A stretch of 64,000 nt of DNA from Neoceratodus forsteri (GCA_016271365.2 CM028129.1:844148001-844212000), one strand, 5' to 3'; positions 12,010 through 23,290 are shown, numbered from the stretch's first letter. Numbers and translations are program-made. Notes: a model not told the origin generated them from the letters alone.

Positions 12010-12933
12010 TTAAATGATCACTAAGGATGTACTTAAACTTCTCAGAGCGTATACCTTTGCCCCTATGGATTGATGCAGGCCATCTGGAGAATATAGTCCT
12101 TCATCCCTCCAGGTGAGGTTCCAGTCCCCAATTAAGCCATACCCCACCTCTCCACACCATTTCTTTAGCCATATGTTGAATTCAATGATACAGATATCCC
12201 TGCCTTCCCCCTTGCCATGGACAGGTAGTACCTCCAAGAAGGTCACAGAGTGTGCTACTTGCCCAAGACTCCTCCCCAGCTCCCTGAACTCTTTCTGTAC
12301 TCTTCCTACATCTTCCCCCTCTCTATTCAGGTCATTAGTCCCCAAGTGAATAATGATGTCCAGCTTCCCCTCCTTGCTACCACCCTTGCAATCCTAAGGA
12401 TTCACTTGCCCTCCTTCCAAACTGTGCCTCCAGGTAGGCACATTACACCCCTCTCACCATTGCTACCTGACCCCAGCTCAATCCCTCAGACAATGGAGTA
12501 CTCAACCAGGATTTGCATCCTCCTCCTGTGTGTTCTCCTTGCATCTGCCCTCGGGGTTCCATTCTGGATGACCCCCTCAACCTCCATAGTGTTCACTTCT
12601 GGAGTTGCTGTGCAATCTCCATGCTCTGCCAGGATGGTATTCAAGTTGTGAAGTGACACCGGCTAGGGGATGTACCCTCCGTCCTGCCTTCCTTACCCTT
12701 CCTGAGCCCACCATAGTCCATCCTTCCCTTCTTCTTGCCAACCTCTGTGGGAGTGGTGGTGGACATGGTAGTCTCTGTATGGGGGAGGTAACTTGTATCC
12801 TTGCCAACTCTGCCTGGAGTCCAGCTACCTCCTCTCTCAACACAGAGAGGTGCCTGCAGATAGGGTAGCACTGCAGTGTCCAGAAGGTCCTCCTGAACAC
12901 CTGCTGCCCCATATCTACTGCAAAGCACCACAC
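12010..12933 (-). pseudogene. CR1 ORF1 (cysteine cluster + SGNH esterase), copy B
   Basis: The N-terminal frame (12577-12933) carries LQCYPICRHLSVLREEVAGL, the CxxC plus coiled-coil module. The esterase C-terminal half (12010-12345) reads MGTNDLNREG and later SPDGLHQSIGAKVYAL, keeping GTND and the Asp-x-x-His motif. The stretch between (about 12346-12576) is frameshifted. The esterase role in CR1 replication is not settled in the literature I know; lipid or membrane interaction has been suggested for the family. Confidence 0.75.
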
Positions 12934-12975
12934 CCATTATCTTCCTTCCCCATCCTTCCCTAACTGCCCCTTGTT

Positions 12976-13015
12976 CTCCTGTGTCTTCTGTACTCTATAC
13001 CTTGCCCATTGCCCT

Positions 13016-13051
<36 letters not shown>

Positions 13052-13135
13052 AAATCTATAGTGAGGTAATGGACAAGGTATAGAGGGAAAGAGCACAGAG
13101 GACACAGGGCAATAAATATATATATATATATATGT
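12976..13135. repeat. Imperfect palindrome with TA and CA microsatellites
   Basis: CTGTGTCTTCTGTACTCTA and the following ACCTTG (from 12979) are mirrored by CAAGGTATAGAGG and AGAGCACAGAGGACACAG (to about 13109). A TA run at 13017-13041, then ACACAC, lies in the loop, and a second TA run sits at 13113-13133. The arms differ by a roughly 9-bp insertion. Confidence 0.55.
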
Positions 13136-13635
13136 GTCACTACTTGCTAGTGGTATAATTTATCAAGAAATGTGGATTTACGTCATGGTGTGGTATGTGG
13201 CTGTGTTGTGTACTGAAATAAGATGGTTAACAGTGTGTATATGCAGTCAGCTGGTACCGTATGATGTCACAGGCTAAAGGTATAAAGGAAGTGATGTGCT
13301 TGAGGTTGATGGGTGTGGGTGGGGGGATGGGCCCCTCCTGACCACCATAGACAATCAGCTACACCAGTAAAAAAAAAAAAGAAACACTCAGCTGTACTAG
13401 CAAAGTCCCCCAAACAGGTACCTTTCCAAATGAAGCCAGAAAGCAACCTGGTGCCAATTGAAATCAACAATAAGCTGCAAATGAAACAACAACAACAACA
13501 GCAGCAATAAAATCATCAAAAAATTAACAGTCACATCCCTGAAATGAAGCTGATTCCTTCCCTTTGCAGTATCTTATGAGAATCCAAAAGGTAACCAGTT
13601 ACACCACTCTGACTTAGCTGTCAGTCCCCCACACG
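13136..13635. other. Non-coding gap with simple repeats
   Basis: It holds an A-run at 13370-13380 and a CAA/CAG run at 13484-13507. No element could be named. It lies between CR1 copy B and the resumption of CR1 copy C, so it may be the 5' UTR of B, a separate insert or copy C linker. Confidence 0.4.
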
Positions 13636-13816
13636 TAGGAAGTAAACACAGGAACTGGAGGAGAACACAAAAAGGGGGCAAGACAAGGGAAAATCACCAA
13701 GAGAAAGCAGATGGAGAGAAAAGCAATACACATACTGGGAGGGAAACAATGAGGGGTATAGAGGGAAGACAGGAGGATAGGAGGTGAGATATTAAGGGGG
13801 AGGTAGCAAAACTTGG

Positions 13817-16800
13817 ATGGCCATGTGCACAAATGCCAACAGCCTAGGACATAAAATCCCAGACATGGTGGCCTTGTTGGCAGAGGCAGACCTGGACATT
13901 ATCATTGTTACTGAGACAAGATTAATGGGGAACCATGACTGGAACACAGCCATACCAGGGTATTCTATATTCAGGAAGGACAGGGTGGGTAAAAAGGGAG
14001 GAGGAGTGGCTGTCTACATCAGGGAGGGAATTAAAGCTACTGAGGTTTAGGGAATGCAGGAGGAGGTGGAGGCACTGTGGGTCACTCTAGAGACAGGAAA
14101 TGGCACCACCAACCACACAAGCATAATCTACAGACTGCCGACACAAGGGAAAGAGCTAGACCAGACAATAGTGGAAGCCAACCACAGAATGCCAGTTAAA
14201 GGGGAGGTACTACTAGTGGGGGACTTCAATCTGCCAGATGTCAATTGGAACACCCATACTGCAACCACAGCAAGGAGCAGAGACATCATGGATGCCCTAC
14301 AGGGGGTTTGCCTCAAACAACTGGTGGCAGAACCAACCCATGAGAGAGCAATTTTGGATCTGGTGCTCACCAATGAGGATATAGTTATGGATGTAAAGGT
14401 AGGAAGCCACCTAGGGTCCAATGATTACCGTACAGTGTAGTTCAATGTAAGAGCAGTAGAGGAATCAAGTTACACTGCAACAAGGGTCCTAGATTTCAGA
14501 CAGGCAAACTTTGCAAAGATGGGGGAATATCTCAAAAAAGTCATGCCAGGGTAGGGGGCAAGGGGGGGGTGTAGAGGATCAGTGGGAGAATCTTAAGGGA
14601 ATCATAACAAAGGCAACAAACCTTTGGATTAGGCAGTTACAAAAATCAAGGAGAAAGAAAAAAAACACTATGGTTAACAAAGGAAGTGGCTGGGAAGGTA
14701 AGGGCAAAAGGGTGGCATTCAGGAGGTACAAGGAAACACAGAGGAGGAAGAAAAGGGAATATATCTGGAAAAATAGAGGAAGGCAGGGAAAGCAATCAGA
14801 AGTGCAAAGGAGCAAACAGAGAAGAAAATAGCCCAGGCAATAAAGAAAGCAGACAAACCTTCTTCAGGTATGTTAGTGAAAGAAAAAAGACCAGAGGAGG
14901 GATTGTGAGGATAAACAGGGAGGAATGGAACTGTATGAAGGGCCCAGACAGAGGGTGACCTAGAGAAAATAGAAATCCTGAACAATTATTTTTGTTCAGT
15001 ATTCACAGAAGGGAGAAGGGAGGGAAGGGGAGGGACCACAGTTGGCGATAAAAGCACCAATGAAATGGGGGGGTAGATACCAGTTCTTTTACAAATGAGA
15101 GAGTCCTGAAGTAACTTGCACATCTGAAGGTGGACAAAGCAATGGGGCCAGATGGGATACATCCCAGAATACTAAAATAACTTAGAATGGTGCTGGCAGC
15201 ACCACTGATGGCCTTATTCAACAAATCACCATAAAAAGGCTTGGATCCAGAAGAATGAAAAAGTGTGGATGTAGTCCCTCTTCACAAAAGTGAGAGTAGG
15301 GAAGAGGCTAGAAATTACAGGCAAGTCAGCCTGACCTCGGTGGTGGGAACATTAATGGAATCACTGCCAAAGGAAAGGATTATGGCATATCTTGAATCCA
15401 GCAGAGCACAGGATCAGAGGCAGCATGGATTCATAGCAGAGAAGGCCATACCAAACAAATCTTATAGCGTTCTTTGACTGGGTGACCAGGGAAGTAGACC
15501 AGGGAGGGGTGGTGGATGTGGTCTATCTGGATTTCAGCAAGGCCTTCTACACCTTCCCACATAAGAGGCTCAGCAAGCAAATAGACAATAATATTCCTAT
15601 TGATGTTATTCTATTGGACTTCATCAAGGCATTTGATAAGGTATCCCATGCAATTCTGGTGAACAAACTCCCTCACTTGGGTTTCTCTCCAGTAATTGTT
15701 AGTTGGGTCCAATGCTGGCTGACTGGCAGGACACAGAGAGTCAGGGTAGGTGGGGAGCTGCCTGACAGGAAGAGTTACCAGTGGTGTCCCGCAGGGCTCT
15801 GTCCTGGGACCCACTTTGTTTAATATATTCATCAGCGATATGAATATAAAATCAACAAACATTGTTACCAAATTTGATGATGATACAAAACTAGGAGGAA
15901 GGGTGGATAACCAAATAAACCAAGAAATACTCAAGCAAGATTTAACCACCATTGAGCAGTGGGCAATAACAAACAAAATGTACTTTAATGAAAATAAATG
16001 CTCAGTATTACATATGGGAAATAATAATCCTAAATAGATGTATATGCTTAATAATGTAAACATTAAATCAGTTACCGGTGAAAAAGATTTGGGAATTTTG
16101 GTAAATTGCAAATTGTCATCTAGAGATCATTGTAACAAAGCTGCTAATATCGCAAATTCCTTGCTTAGACGAATAAATCATACTTTTATTTCTAAAACTG
16201 AGCAGCGTATAATCACTTCATATAGATCCCATATTCAGCCATATATGGGTTATGGGTCACCATTTTGGGGCCCTTATTTAACTACTGACATTAATAGGAT
16301 GGAACAAATACAACACAGAGCAACAAAAATGGTTCCTTACTTATCTCACTTAACTTATGAAACGATATAAAAAAAAAACGGGCCTATATTCACTTGAATA
16401 AAGAAGGGAAAGAGGTGACCTTCTTCAATTATTTAGGATTATGCAGTCCCCCGCCCTAATGGACTCATGCAGCATCTCTTATGCAGAAAGGAAGATAGTA
16501 CCAAGACCACATAATAAACAGTTAAATATTGGAAAGGCAAGAACAAATAAAAGACAACATTTTTTTTTCTATCAGGGCATCTAAATTGTGGAATAAACTA
16601 CCACAACATTTAGTGGAGTGCTCAAATATAACCATCTTTAAAAATCAATTGGATAACTGGTTTTTGGAATAAAATTATCTTGGGAAACAATATCCCACAT
16701 TGTGGGGGACAATCTCGATGGGCCTAGGCCTTCTTTTGTCTCTAATACCAAGTAACCAAGTAACCAAGTAAACCAGTTGGGCAGCCTGGGTATGGGTTCT

Positions 16801-17760
16801 AGGGTGGTAAATCGAGTCAGAAATTAAGTGGTTGGACACAGAGGTGTTGGTAAACAGAGTACAATCCAGAGAGAGGGGGTGACCAGCAGCGTGACACAGT
16901 GATTTGTGCTGGGGCCAATCCTCTTTCGAGCAGAGGACCTGGAAGGGAAGGTATGCCTCTTTGCAGATGATACTAAGATCTGCAACAAGGTTGACACTCC
17001 GGAGGGCATGGAGAAAATGAGAAGAGACATAGGTAAACTTGAGGAATGGTTAAGAGTGTGGCAGCTGAGATTCAGTGCAAAGAAGTGCAAGATCGTGCAT
17101 TTGGGGCATAGAAATCCTGGGGAGGAGTACATAATGGGTGGAGGTAATCGAGACTACCGAACAGGAGAGGGATCTGGGGGTAATCATATCTGATGACATG
17201 AAGGTGACAAAGATGTGTAAGAAGGCTGTGGGGAGAGCCAGTGGAATGATGGGTTGCATAGGGGAGAGGGATCACCAGCAGAAAAAGGAAATAGTGATGC
17301 CACTGTACAGATCTTTGGTGAGACCTCATCTGGAGTACTGAGTCCAGTTCTGGAGGCCACATCTCCAGAAGGACATAGACAGAGTGGAGGCAGTTCAGAG
17401 CAGAACAACAAAAATGGTGCAAAGGTTGCACCAGAAGATATACCAGGAGAGGCTAGAGAACCTTAATAAATATTTACTGTAGGAGAGAAGGGAGAGGGGG
17501 GATATGATAGAGACCTTTAAATATCTCAAGGGTACAGGAGGGTAGTATCTTTCAGAAAAGAAAATGTTCTACAGTAAGGGCTCATGATATGAGACTAGAG
17601 GGGAATAGACTATGGGGTAATGTCAGGAACTATTTCTTCACAGAATGAGTGGTGGATGCATGGTGGGGCCTTCCTGTGGAGCTGGGAGGAGCAAAAGTGG
17701 TGGGAGGATTTAAAAATGCATGGGATAGGCATAAGAAACCCCTAGTGAAAGGGAAAAATG
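13817..17760 (+). pseudogene. CR1 ORF2, copy C, interrupted by a LINE at 15585-16774
   Basis: The endonuclease opens with MAMCTNANSLGHKIPDMVAL (13817), then IVTETRLMGNHDW and, from 14054, LLVGDFNLPDVNWNTH and SHLGSNDYRTV (normally SDH). The reverse transcriptase has VDKAMGPDGIHPRILK (about 15127), DVVPLHKSESREEARNYR (15265) and VVYLDFSKAFYTFPHKRLSK (about 15520-15578). The frame is then cut. After the insert it resumes with QLGSLGMGSRVVN (about 16778), the catalytic LFADDTKICNKVD (about 16960) and a thumb SLVRPHLEY at 17320. Stops and frameshifts are scattered throughout. Confidence 0.85.
15585..16774 (+). mobile_element. 5'-truncated CR1-superfamily LINE nested in copy C
   Basis: This segment carries a second, different reverse-transcriptase half. 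It reads VILLDFIKAFDKVSHAILVN (about 15605), VTSGVPQGSVLGPTLFNIF (about 15774), a catalytic box FDDDTKLGG (FADD expected) and a thumb QRIITSYRSHIQPYMGYGSP (about 16200). It ends in a CCAAGTAA microsatellite at about 16748-16772. Two RT palm halves in tandem would be odd for one gene, but the flanking CR1 frame rejoins when the segment is removed. That makes it a nested insertion starting inside the RT. The target duplication is short and not certain. Confidence 0.8.
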
Positions 17761-17879
17761 GGTAAGCCGTAGATCAACTAGGGACTGCAGTATATGCAGT
17801 AGGTAGGGAAATGGGCAGACTAGGTGGGCCAAGTGGTTCTTATCTGCCATCAAATTCTATGTTTCTATGAAAAGCTGTT

Positions 17880-18540
17880 TAGAGAGAGGGAAAGGGGAAG
17901 TAGGGTTGTTTGCAGGAGCAAGTGTGGGTGGTAAAGTCATGAAAGATGGAAGGGTGCCAAACCAGAATTTACAGAGTAACAATGTTCAGTGAGAATGGAG
18001 TCAGCATGCAAAGGAAGGAGGATGTCAGGATACAGGAAACAGAGGGGGGTTTGAGGAGGTAGCTAAGGTCAAAGAGGCTGACGTAATGGAAGAGGGGATT
18101 CTGTCTGGCCAGGGTAGATTTAGTGGCAGCTCTGTATACCACATCCACGTAATCAAACACCACAATACTTAGAACTGAACTGCAGGAGAGAAACAACATG
18201 AGAACACCTACATTCTGCTCACTTCTCCTCTACCTCCATATTTGTCTCAGTATAGCTATTATTTTATGGTGTCTTCCCATTGAATTTGCCATCTCATTTT
18301 GTATTGTTGTTTGACCTGCCAAATTGTAATATGTTCCTTCCTGCAACCAATAGGTAGAAAGTCTTATACTCTGTATCGCTACTGTGTGTTTGACCCCTGC
18401 CTTCCTAATTCATTGTAAATTGTTTTGTATATTATCAATGTGCCATCTTTATGGCCTGGGTCATGCCAGAAAATGGTCCATTGGATCAGTGTACTTACCT
18501 GGTTATCAAAGACATAAATAAATACATTTTTGTTGAGTAA
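17880..18540. other. Weak LINE remnants
   Basis: The minus-strand frame 17969-18199 includes VFDYVDVVYRAATKSTLARQ, which resembles the conserved DYGDVxYRxA block of LINE thumb regions, but nothing around it supports more. The plus strand at about 18500-18527 ends in AAGACATAAATAAATACA, like a LINE 3' tail. Both are low-confidence fragments. Confidence 0.3.
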
Positions 18541-19200
18541 AGATAATATCTTTATTAGGCTAACAAAAAAAGATACCTATCTATAACTCCAACTTTTCAT
18601 TAGCTTGATAAGGGTGTTAACTTTACCCAGCAAAAAGATTCTCTGTTTGTTTCTTTCCAGGTTTTTTGTGGGCTAACACAGCATAACCCTACCTCAAAAT
18701 AACTGTGTAAAGTTCTGCATGTTGAAGATGGTTGGGTAGTTCACTTAGCATGTGGACTGAGCAAACTTTGAAGTACTCTATGTTCTTTTAATCTTTTATT
18801 AGCTGCAAGATGTCAGAAGATACAGTATGTCATTTTCTATACATTATTCTCCTTTAAAATAGTCAATAATGTCAGATTAGATAGTCCCAAAATAGATTAG
18901 ATAGGTTTTAATCTAAGCCTTTGAGGGTGCTCAGTGAAAGTGTTGAACTAGCCATAAAACATTCCTTTAGCAAAATACCTAGCTTCTTATCTCTGTAGAT
19001 TAGCACCCTGTCATTACTACTGGCTACAAGGCAGGAAGTAATGGGCTAAATTGTTCATATGGGATTTAAAGGGCAAGGATCAGCCACTCTTGTTTAAGTG
19101 ACTGAAACATGCTACTGATTTCCTGCAGTGCTGATCATTTGTAGAAGTAATCTTATGTCTTTTAACAAAGCCAAAGTAAACAAGCATTTGTCAATGTCGA
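18541..19200. other. No firm feature; possible old dispersed repeat at 18541-18700
   Basis: The stretch AGATAATATCTTTATTAGGCT near 18541 and GGGCTAACACAGCATAACCC near 18670 bracket a sequence that reads like a common vertebrate dispersed repeat, but I cannot name it. The rest of the region shows nothing recognisable. Confidence 0.25.
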
Positions 19201-19299
19201 ATGTTGGCTTGCTGGCACTAGCATTGGTAGTGCAGGAGTTAGAGAGATGCACAATAGGACTGGCAGTGAAGTAATGAACTGATGTCAACCCCAGTCCCA

Positions 19300-19625
19300 T
19301 CATGCAGACAGTGACATGCACTGGGGTGTGCCTTTGGGTCATTGGCGATAATGCTCATGCCATTTCACCTCACTGTACCCCGCAGAGACCGACAAGTGCC
19401 GTGATGTGCCTTGGGGTCTTCGGGTCTTATGCTCACCCCAGTCCATTAGGGAATATACTGACATGGATAGGAGAATGGGGTGAACGTTGGGGCCGAAGAG
19501 TCTAACGCACATCTTGACACCTGTCACTGGCTGCAGGGTGGATGGGGTGGTGGAATGGCGTGAGCATTTCAGCCAACAATACTAACTCACATCCCTGATG
19601 TCTGTCAGTCTGTACAGGGTGGGAC
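19300..19625. repeat. About 80-bp units, two in each orientation
   Basis: Two plus-oriented units start with GAATGGGGTGAACG (19473) and GAATGGCGTGAGCA (19553) and share GTCACTGGCTGCAGGGTGG / GTCAGTCTGTACAGGGTGG ends. Two inverted units carry ATGCTCATGCC (19351) and ATGCTCACCCC (19429). Spacings are 78-80 bp. The arrangement is a large imperfect palindrome centred near 19455. Confidence 0.65.
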
Positions 19626-19649
19626 ATTGCAGTTGGAAACCCTAATGTC

Positions 19650-20760
19650 GAGGGCATTTGTTGGTATTTTCACTCCAAAGTTTCCAACATGCACCATTTG
19701 TGACCCCACCTCATGAACAGTGGCACTATGAGTTTGTTTGCCGAAAGGTGATTTTGTACAGCAACTATGCATTTTGGTGGCACAGGTGTGAAAATACAGT
19801 TTGGGCAGGATGTGAAAAATGACAGCTGCACTGTTCATAAAGAGGTGTAAAAAAATGGCAGAGTTGAATATCTGGAGTGAAAATATGGAAAATTGGTGAC
19901 AACAAGAGTGTGTGTAGAAACTGCGCAATGCATGGCCATAACGCAATTATTTGGGGGATTTGTTTAACCAAATTTTCAACATAGGCATTTTTGGAACTCC
20001 GGTCATGAACGGTGTCACTGTGATTTTGTTAGTCTGGCCCGAACATTGATTTTCCACAGCAATCATGCCATTGTGTGACTTGTGCAAAAACACATTTCGG
20101 GCAGGATGTGAAAAATGACAGCTGTACTGTTCATAAGGAGCTGTACAAAAATGACAGTGGTGAAAATCTGGAGTGAATATATGAAATATTTGTGACAGCA
20201 CAAGCGTGCATAGAAACTATGCTATGCATGCCTGTAGTGCAATTATTTTGGGTTTTGTTTTACTAAATTTTCAACATAGGCATTTTAGCACCTCCACTCA
20301 TGAAGAGTCTCACTGATTTTGTTAATGTGTCCAGAACACTGATTTCACACAGCGACCGTGCCATTGTGCGCCACATGTGCGGAAACACATTTTGGCCAGG
20401 ATGTGTAAAATGACAGCTGTACTGTCCATAAGGAGTTGTGGGAAAATGCCAATGTTGAAAATCTAGAGTGAAAATATTTCAAATTCACAAAGTTACAAGC
20501 TTGTGGAAACTGCACAACGCTCTCAGTAAAACAGTCATTTTTTGATTTTTCTTAAATTTGCAACATAGGCTTTGAGAGCCCACCCTCATGAACAGAGGCA
20601 CTGTCATTTCATTAATCAGTCCCAAAAGGTGACCGCAGTGACCGTAAAAATCACCTTTCAGGACCAAATAACGCCATGACAGTGACTGAATTCATAGGAG
20701 GAGGGTCCCAATAACCCCATGTTGAAAATTTGGCACCAAAATTCCCAAAAATGCCTGAGA
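19650..20760. repeat. Tandem array, about 292-295-bp unit, four diverged copies
   Basis: The phrase CATGAACAGTGGCAC or a close variant recurs at 19712, 20004, 20299 and 20587. GCAGGATGTGAAAAATGACAG or a variant recurs at 19805, 20101 and about 20396. Spacings are 288-296 bp. TTTTCAACATAGGCATTT recurs in the same phase. The units are clearly diverged, so the array is old. Confidence 0.85.
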
Positions 20761-21035
20761 TATGCACAAAAGTTGAAAAAAAAACTATTTATGCCGTTAT
20801 ACAGTTTACTGGCACTTCTTCAGTTCACGGTTGGCTTCGAAGAGTGCAGACATGTTCCAGGTCCACTAAAGATCATCGCACTCAGGCTCTGGAGGGTATG
20901 GGGTGAGGTGGGGTGGGGAGGTAGAGTACACAGAGGGTGGGCGCGGGTTGGGGAGGGGCACTGGAACACTTCTAGACCGTTGTTTTACATGGGAAAAAAG
21001 GACAACACGGGTCCGCTTTCTTTTTTTGCAGGTGT

Positions 21036-21290
21036 GCTTGGTACACTGGGGTGGGCTTCTAGTGTACCACCTGCATTTGTGGAGAGGGGGACTGAAGCTG
21101 ATGGGGATTTGGCCCCCCATCAGCGCAGAAACATGGGGGGACGCATGATGCTGAGGAGGACTGAGCACCCCCTCGGCACACAATTGAAATGGGAGGGGGG
21201 GTATATGCTGACTGGGAGTGGACTCCCCCACTGGCAAATGAGCTGAGTTGAGGCATGTTGACAAGGGGGTTGGGCACCCCTGAAGTTGGC
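21036..21290. repeat. Five palindromes spaced 52-57 bp apart
   Basis: Hairpin arms are GGTACACT/AGTGTACC (21040-21068), GCTGATGGGG/CCCCATCAGC (21097-21124), GCTGAGG/CCTCGGC (21150-21177), GGGAG/CTCCC (21214-21227) and AGGGG/CCCCT (21264-21281). Their centres lie near 21054, 21110, 21163, 21220 and 21272. The arm sequences differ while the hairpin position is kept. Confidence 0.6.
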
Positions 21291-21548
21291 ATTGTGCATG
21301 GCGGCAGTCAGTACCGCCATGTTTATTGAAATACTTCACCAGTAAAGGCACATTGGGAGCCATGTTATTGTGCCGCTGCATAACGAGCTTGCCTCTCATT
21401 GCAGCAGCACTTTTGTTAGCTGTGATGACCACTTTACATATTGCTGGTGTCAGTGCCTGCATGTTGGCTTATTGGGGAATGAGGGACCGCACCTCCAAAT
21501 CTGCTACTAATGCAAGATGTTGGCTGGCGTGCAAGCGCGAGCCAACAT

Positions 21549-22083
21549 AAAAAGTGAACACAATTTCATTTGCTAAAAAATTAACCAATAACAGTTACCA
21601 ACCTGAAGCATTTCAACAAAATGTTTTAGTATGAATGAAAAAAAAATATATCATCTTCCAGTAAAATGCAGTGATTTAGTATCAGCATTTGGTCAAAAAT
21701 AGACTTATAAATGAGAGAGAGAGAGAGACCAGGATATTGGGACAGTTTGCGTTGTGCTAACAGGTTCACTGCCTCACTAATTCTGCTTTACACGGCCGAC
21801 AGGCAGTTAGAAGTCATGGTACAATATTCAAAGGCTCAGAAACATAGAATTTCTGGTTCCACCTACAGTGTGAGTGCATCACTAGGACAGAGGTCACAGC
21901 CCTCACCAAGATGAAACCCCTTCAGTTATAAATTAGTAAATCCTAAAATTGTTCTAATTCATCAGAAAGCTAGCACAATTGATTGGGGGCACTGAGAAAC
22001 AAAAATAGCAGTAAGCTGCCCTGCAAGCTGTAACGAAGCAACAAGCTGACTCACCCAATGGTATGTCTTCTCCAGTTAGCAGC
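21549..22083. other. No gene; GA microsatellite at 21712-21728
   Basis: A GAGAGA run at 21712-21728 is the only structured item. The last 100 bp may be the 5' leader of the L1 relic that follows. Confidence 0.4.
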
Positions 22084-22960
22084 ATGGCTGGTTCCCCAAG
22101 TGGCAGACAAGATGAGAGAATGCCAGAGCTGACGAATGCCCAAATCCTAAAGGAGCTAAAATCATTTCAAGTTGAAATTACTTGAGACCATAAAAACATT
22201 TGTATTGGAACTGTACCAACTGAAAGGAGAAAATAAATAATTGCTGGGAGCCCTGACTGAGGTTACGGAGTGTACACATCTGCTTACAGAAATGGCACTC
22301 CCTCTATCACAAAATGCTGCAGTTAGGTTAAAAAAAATGGATCTCGAGGGCCGACTTCAGAGAAAAATATCTCTGCATCCACGGACCGCCAGAGAGTGAG
22401 GAGGGCACTAACATTACAGAGTATGTGGATCGATTACTACATGGAGCCCTTGCTCTCCTACTGGACATCCCTCTACATAATGAGCAAAATCACAGGGTTC
22501 TCGGCCTCAAACCAGCCCCTAATCAGAGACCGAGATCCATAGTGTTACAGTTCTTAATCTTTAGGATTAAGGAACAGGTTCTACAGGCTGCCTGGAGGAA
22601 AGGAGTGCTAATGTGGGGGACAAACCAGACATTTTTTCAACCATGATTATGCGGCTCCAGTCCAATGAAAAAGACAGGCTTACTCACCCTACTTGAGAGT
22701 GCTGAAGCAAGATGGCATCAAGTTTCAGACATCATTTCCAGCCAAGCTTGTGTATATTATGGGAATGGTACTGCTCTGTACTACACAGTGGAGGAGGCCA
22801 GAGTAGACTTGGAGTTGAGGGGAATACCAGTTCCTCAGCTCCAACATCCACAGGAAGACCATTGTCATCAGTAACAGTGGAGATGAGCAGCTGTCTCCTC
22901 CAAATACACCTCATTGACTCCTTCCACTCTGCAGATGGCAGTGAAGGCAGTTAAAGATTC
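22084..22960 (+). pseudogene. L1/Tx1-like ORF1 (RNA-binding protein), decayed
   Basis: L1 ORF1p is the trimeric nucleic-acid chaperone of L1 particles. A start at 22084 gives MAGSPSGRQDERMPELTNAQ, soon hitting a stop. The RRM-like core is in another frame, with NITEYVDRLLHGALALLLDI (22413 on) and PRSIVLQFLIFRIKEQVLQA (22530 on). The C-terminal domain reads LKQDGIKFQTSFPAKLVYIM (about 22700-22760), the conserved G-x-x-F-x-x-x-FPAxL pattern. Frameshifts and stops separate all parts. Whether it belongs with the L1 ORF2 at 38.7 kb is unknown; the 16-kb gap makes a single copy unlikely. Confidence 0.75.
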
Positions 22961-23290
22961 TTAGCCCAAGGACTACAAGCGATTCAGACCCTGCTGCCAC
23001 AATTTTCTTATACCTTCCGCTAGAACATGTAGTGGACCTCTAACCTTTTTACTGTTCTTTGACTTAAAATCCTCTGTCAGGTTTTAAATAAATTTACTTG
23101 TTTTCTTGAACCTTTCTGAGATGGGTGCTTGTGGCTTGCTGGTGGAGGGCAGTCCCCCTGCTTTCTCACATATTTTAACTCTTTTGTTGTGGTGTGTCCC
23201 CTAGTGCCCTCACTGTTCTCCCCCCTCTCCATGGTGAGTGGCTAAAATATTGTCTCCCTGGGTCTGCATAAACCTTATTACTCCTTAGAG
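22961..23290. other. No recognised feature
   Basis: Probably L1 inter-ORF or flanking DNA; no motif seen. Confidence 0.35.

Larger units (their letters stand above)
8980..12950 (-). mobile_element. CR1 retrotransposon copy B, nearly full length
   Basis: The 3' tail ACATAGAAACATAG lies at 8980-8993, ORF2 from about 11862 down to 9090, and ORF1 from 12933 down to 12010. It keeps the best-preserved endonuclease and RT frames of the minus-strand CR1s here. The left end abuts copy C ORF1 directly. The right end is uncertain, because the sequence runs into a dinucleotide-rich palindrome. Confidence 0.85.
8753..17870 (+). mobile_element. CR1 retrotransposon copy C, split by two insertions
   Basis: The pieces are an ORF1 end (8753-8925), an inter-ORF linker (about 13640-13816) and ORF2 (13817-15584, then 16775-17760). 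A 3' end at 17835-17870 carries the TTCTATGTTTCTATG tail. CR1 copy B (minus strand) and about 650 bp of simple-sequence DNA lie between the ORF1 end and the linker. A 5'-truncated LINE lies inside the reverse transcriptase. The second insertion is well supported by frame continuity; the first is inference from order and strand. Confidence 0.65.
19201..21548. mobile_element. Putative non-autonomous DNA element (2.35 kb) built of tandem arrays
   Basis: The left edge reads ATGTTGGCTTGCTGGCA, then GCATTGGTAGTGCAG. The reverse complement of the right edge reads ATGTTGGCTCGCGCTTGCA, then GCATTAGTAGCAG. This gives similar ends in inverted orientation with a similar inner block. Between them are three different repeat arrays and no transposase. 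The right edge itself folds (ATGTTGGCT at 21517-21525 against AGCCAACAT at 21540-21548). No clear target duplication was found, so the superfamily is unknown and the element call is inference. Confidence 0.5.

Noticed and set aside
15482..16370. A chimeric LINE made by template switching between two RTs
   Set aside because: The CR1 RT continues at 16775 where the left half stopped, so a nested insertion explains it better.
20719..21462. Overlapping long frames of 175 (plus) and 198 (minus) codons
   Set aside because: They lie over the palindrome ladder and flanking array; proline/glycine-rich composition follows the repeat, and no motif or conservation is visible.
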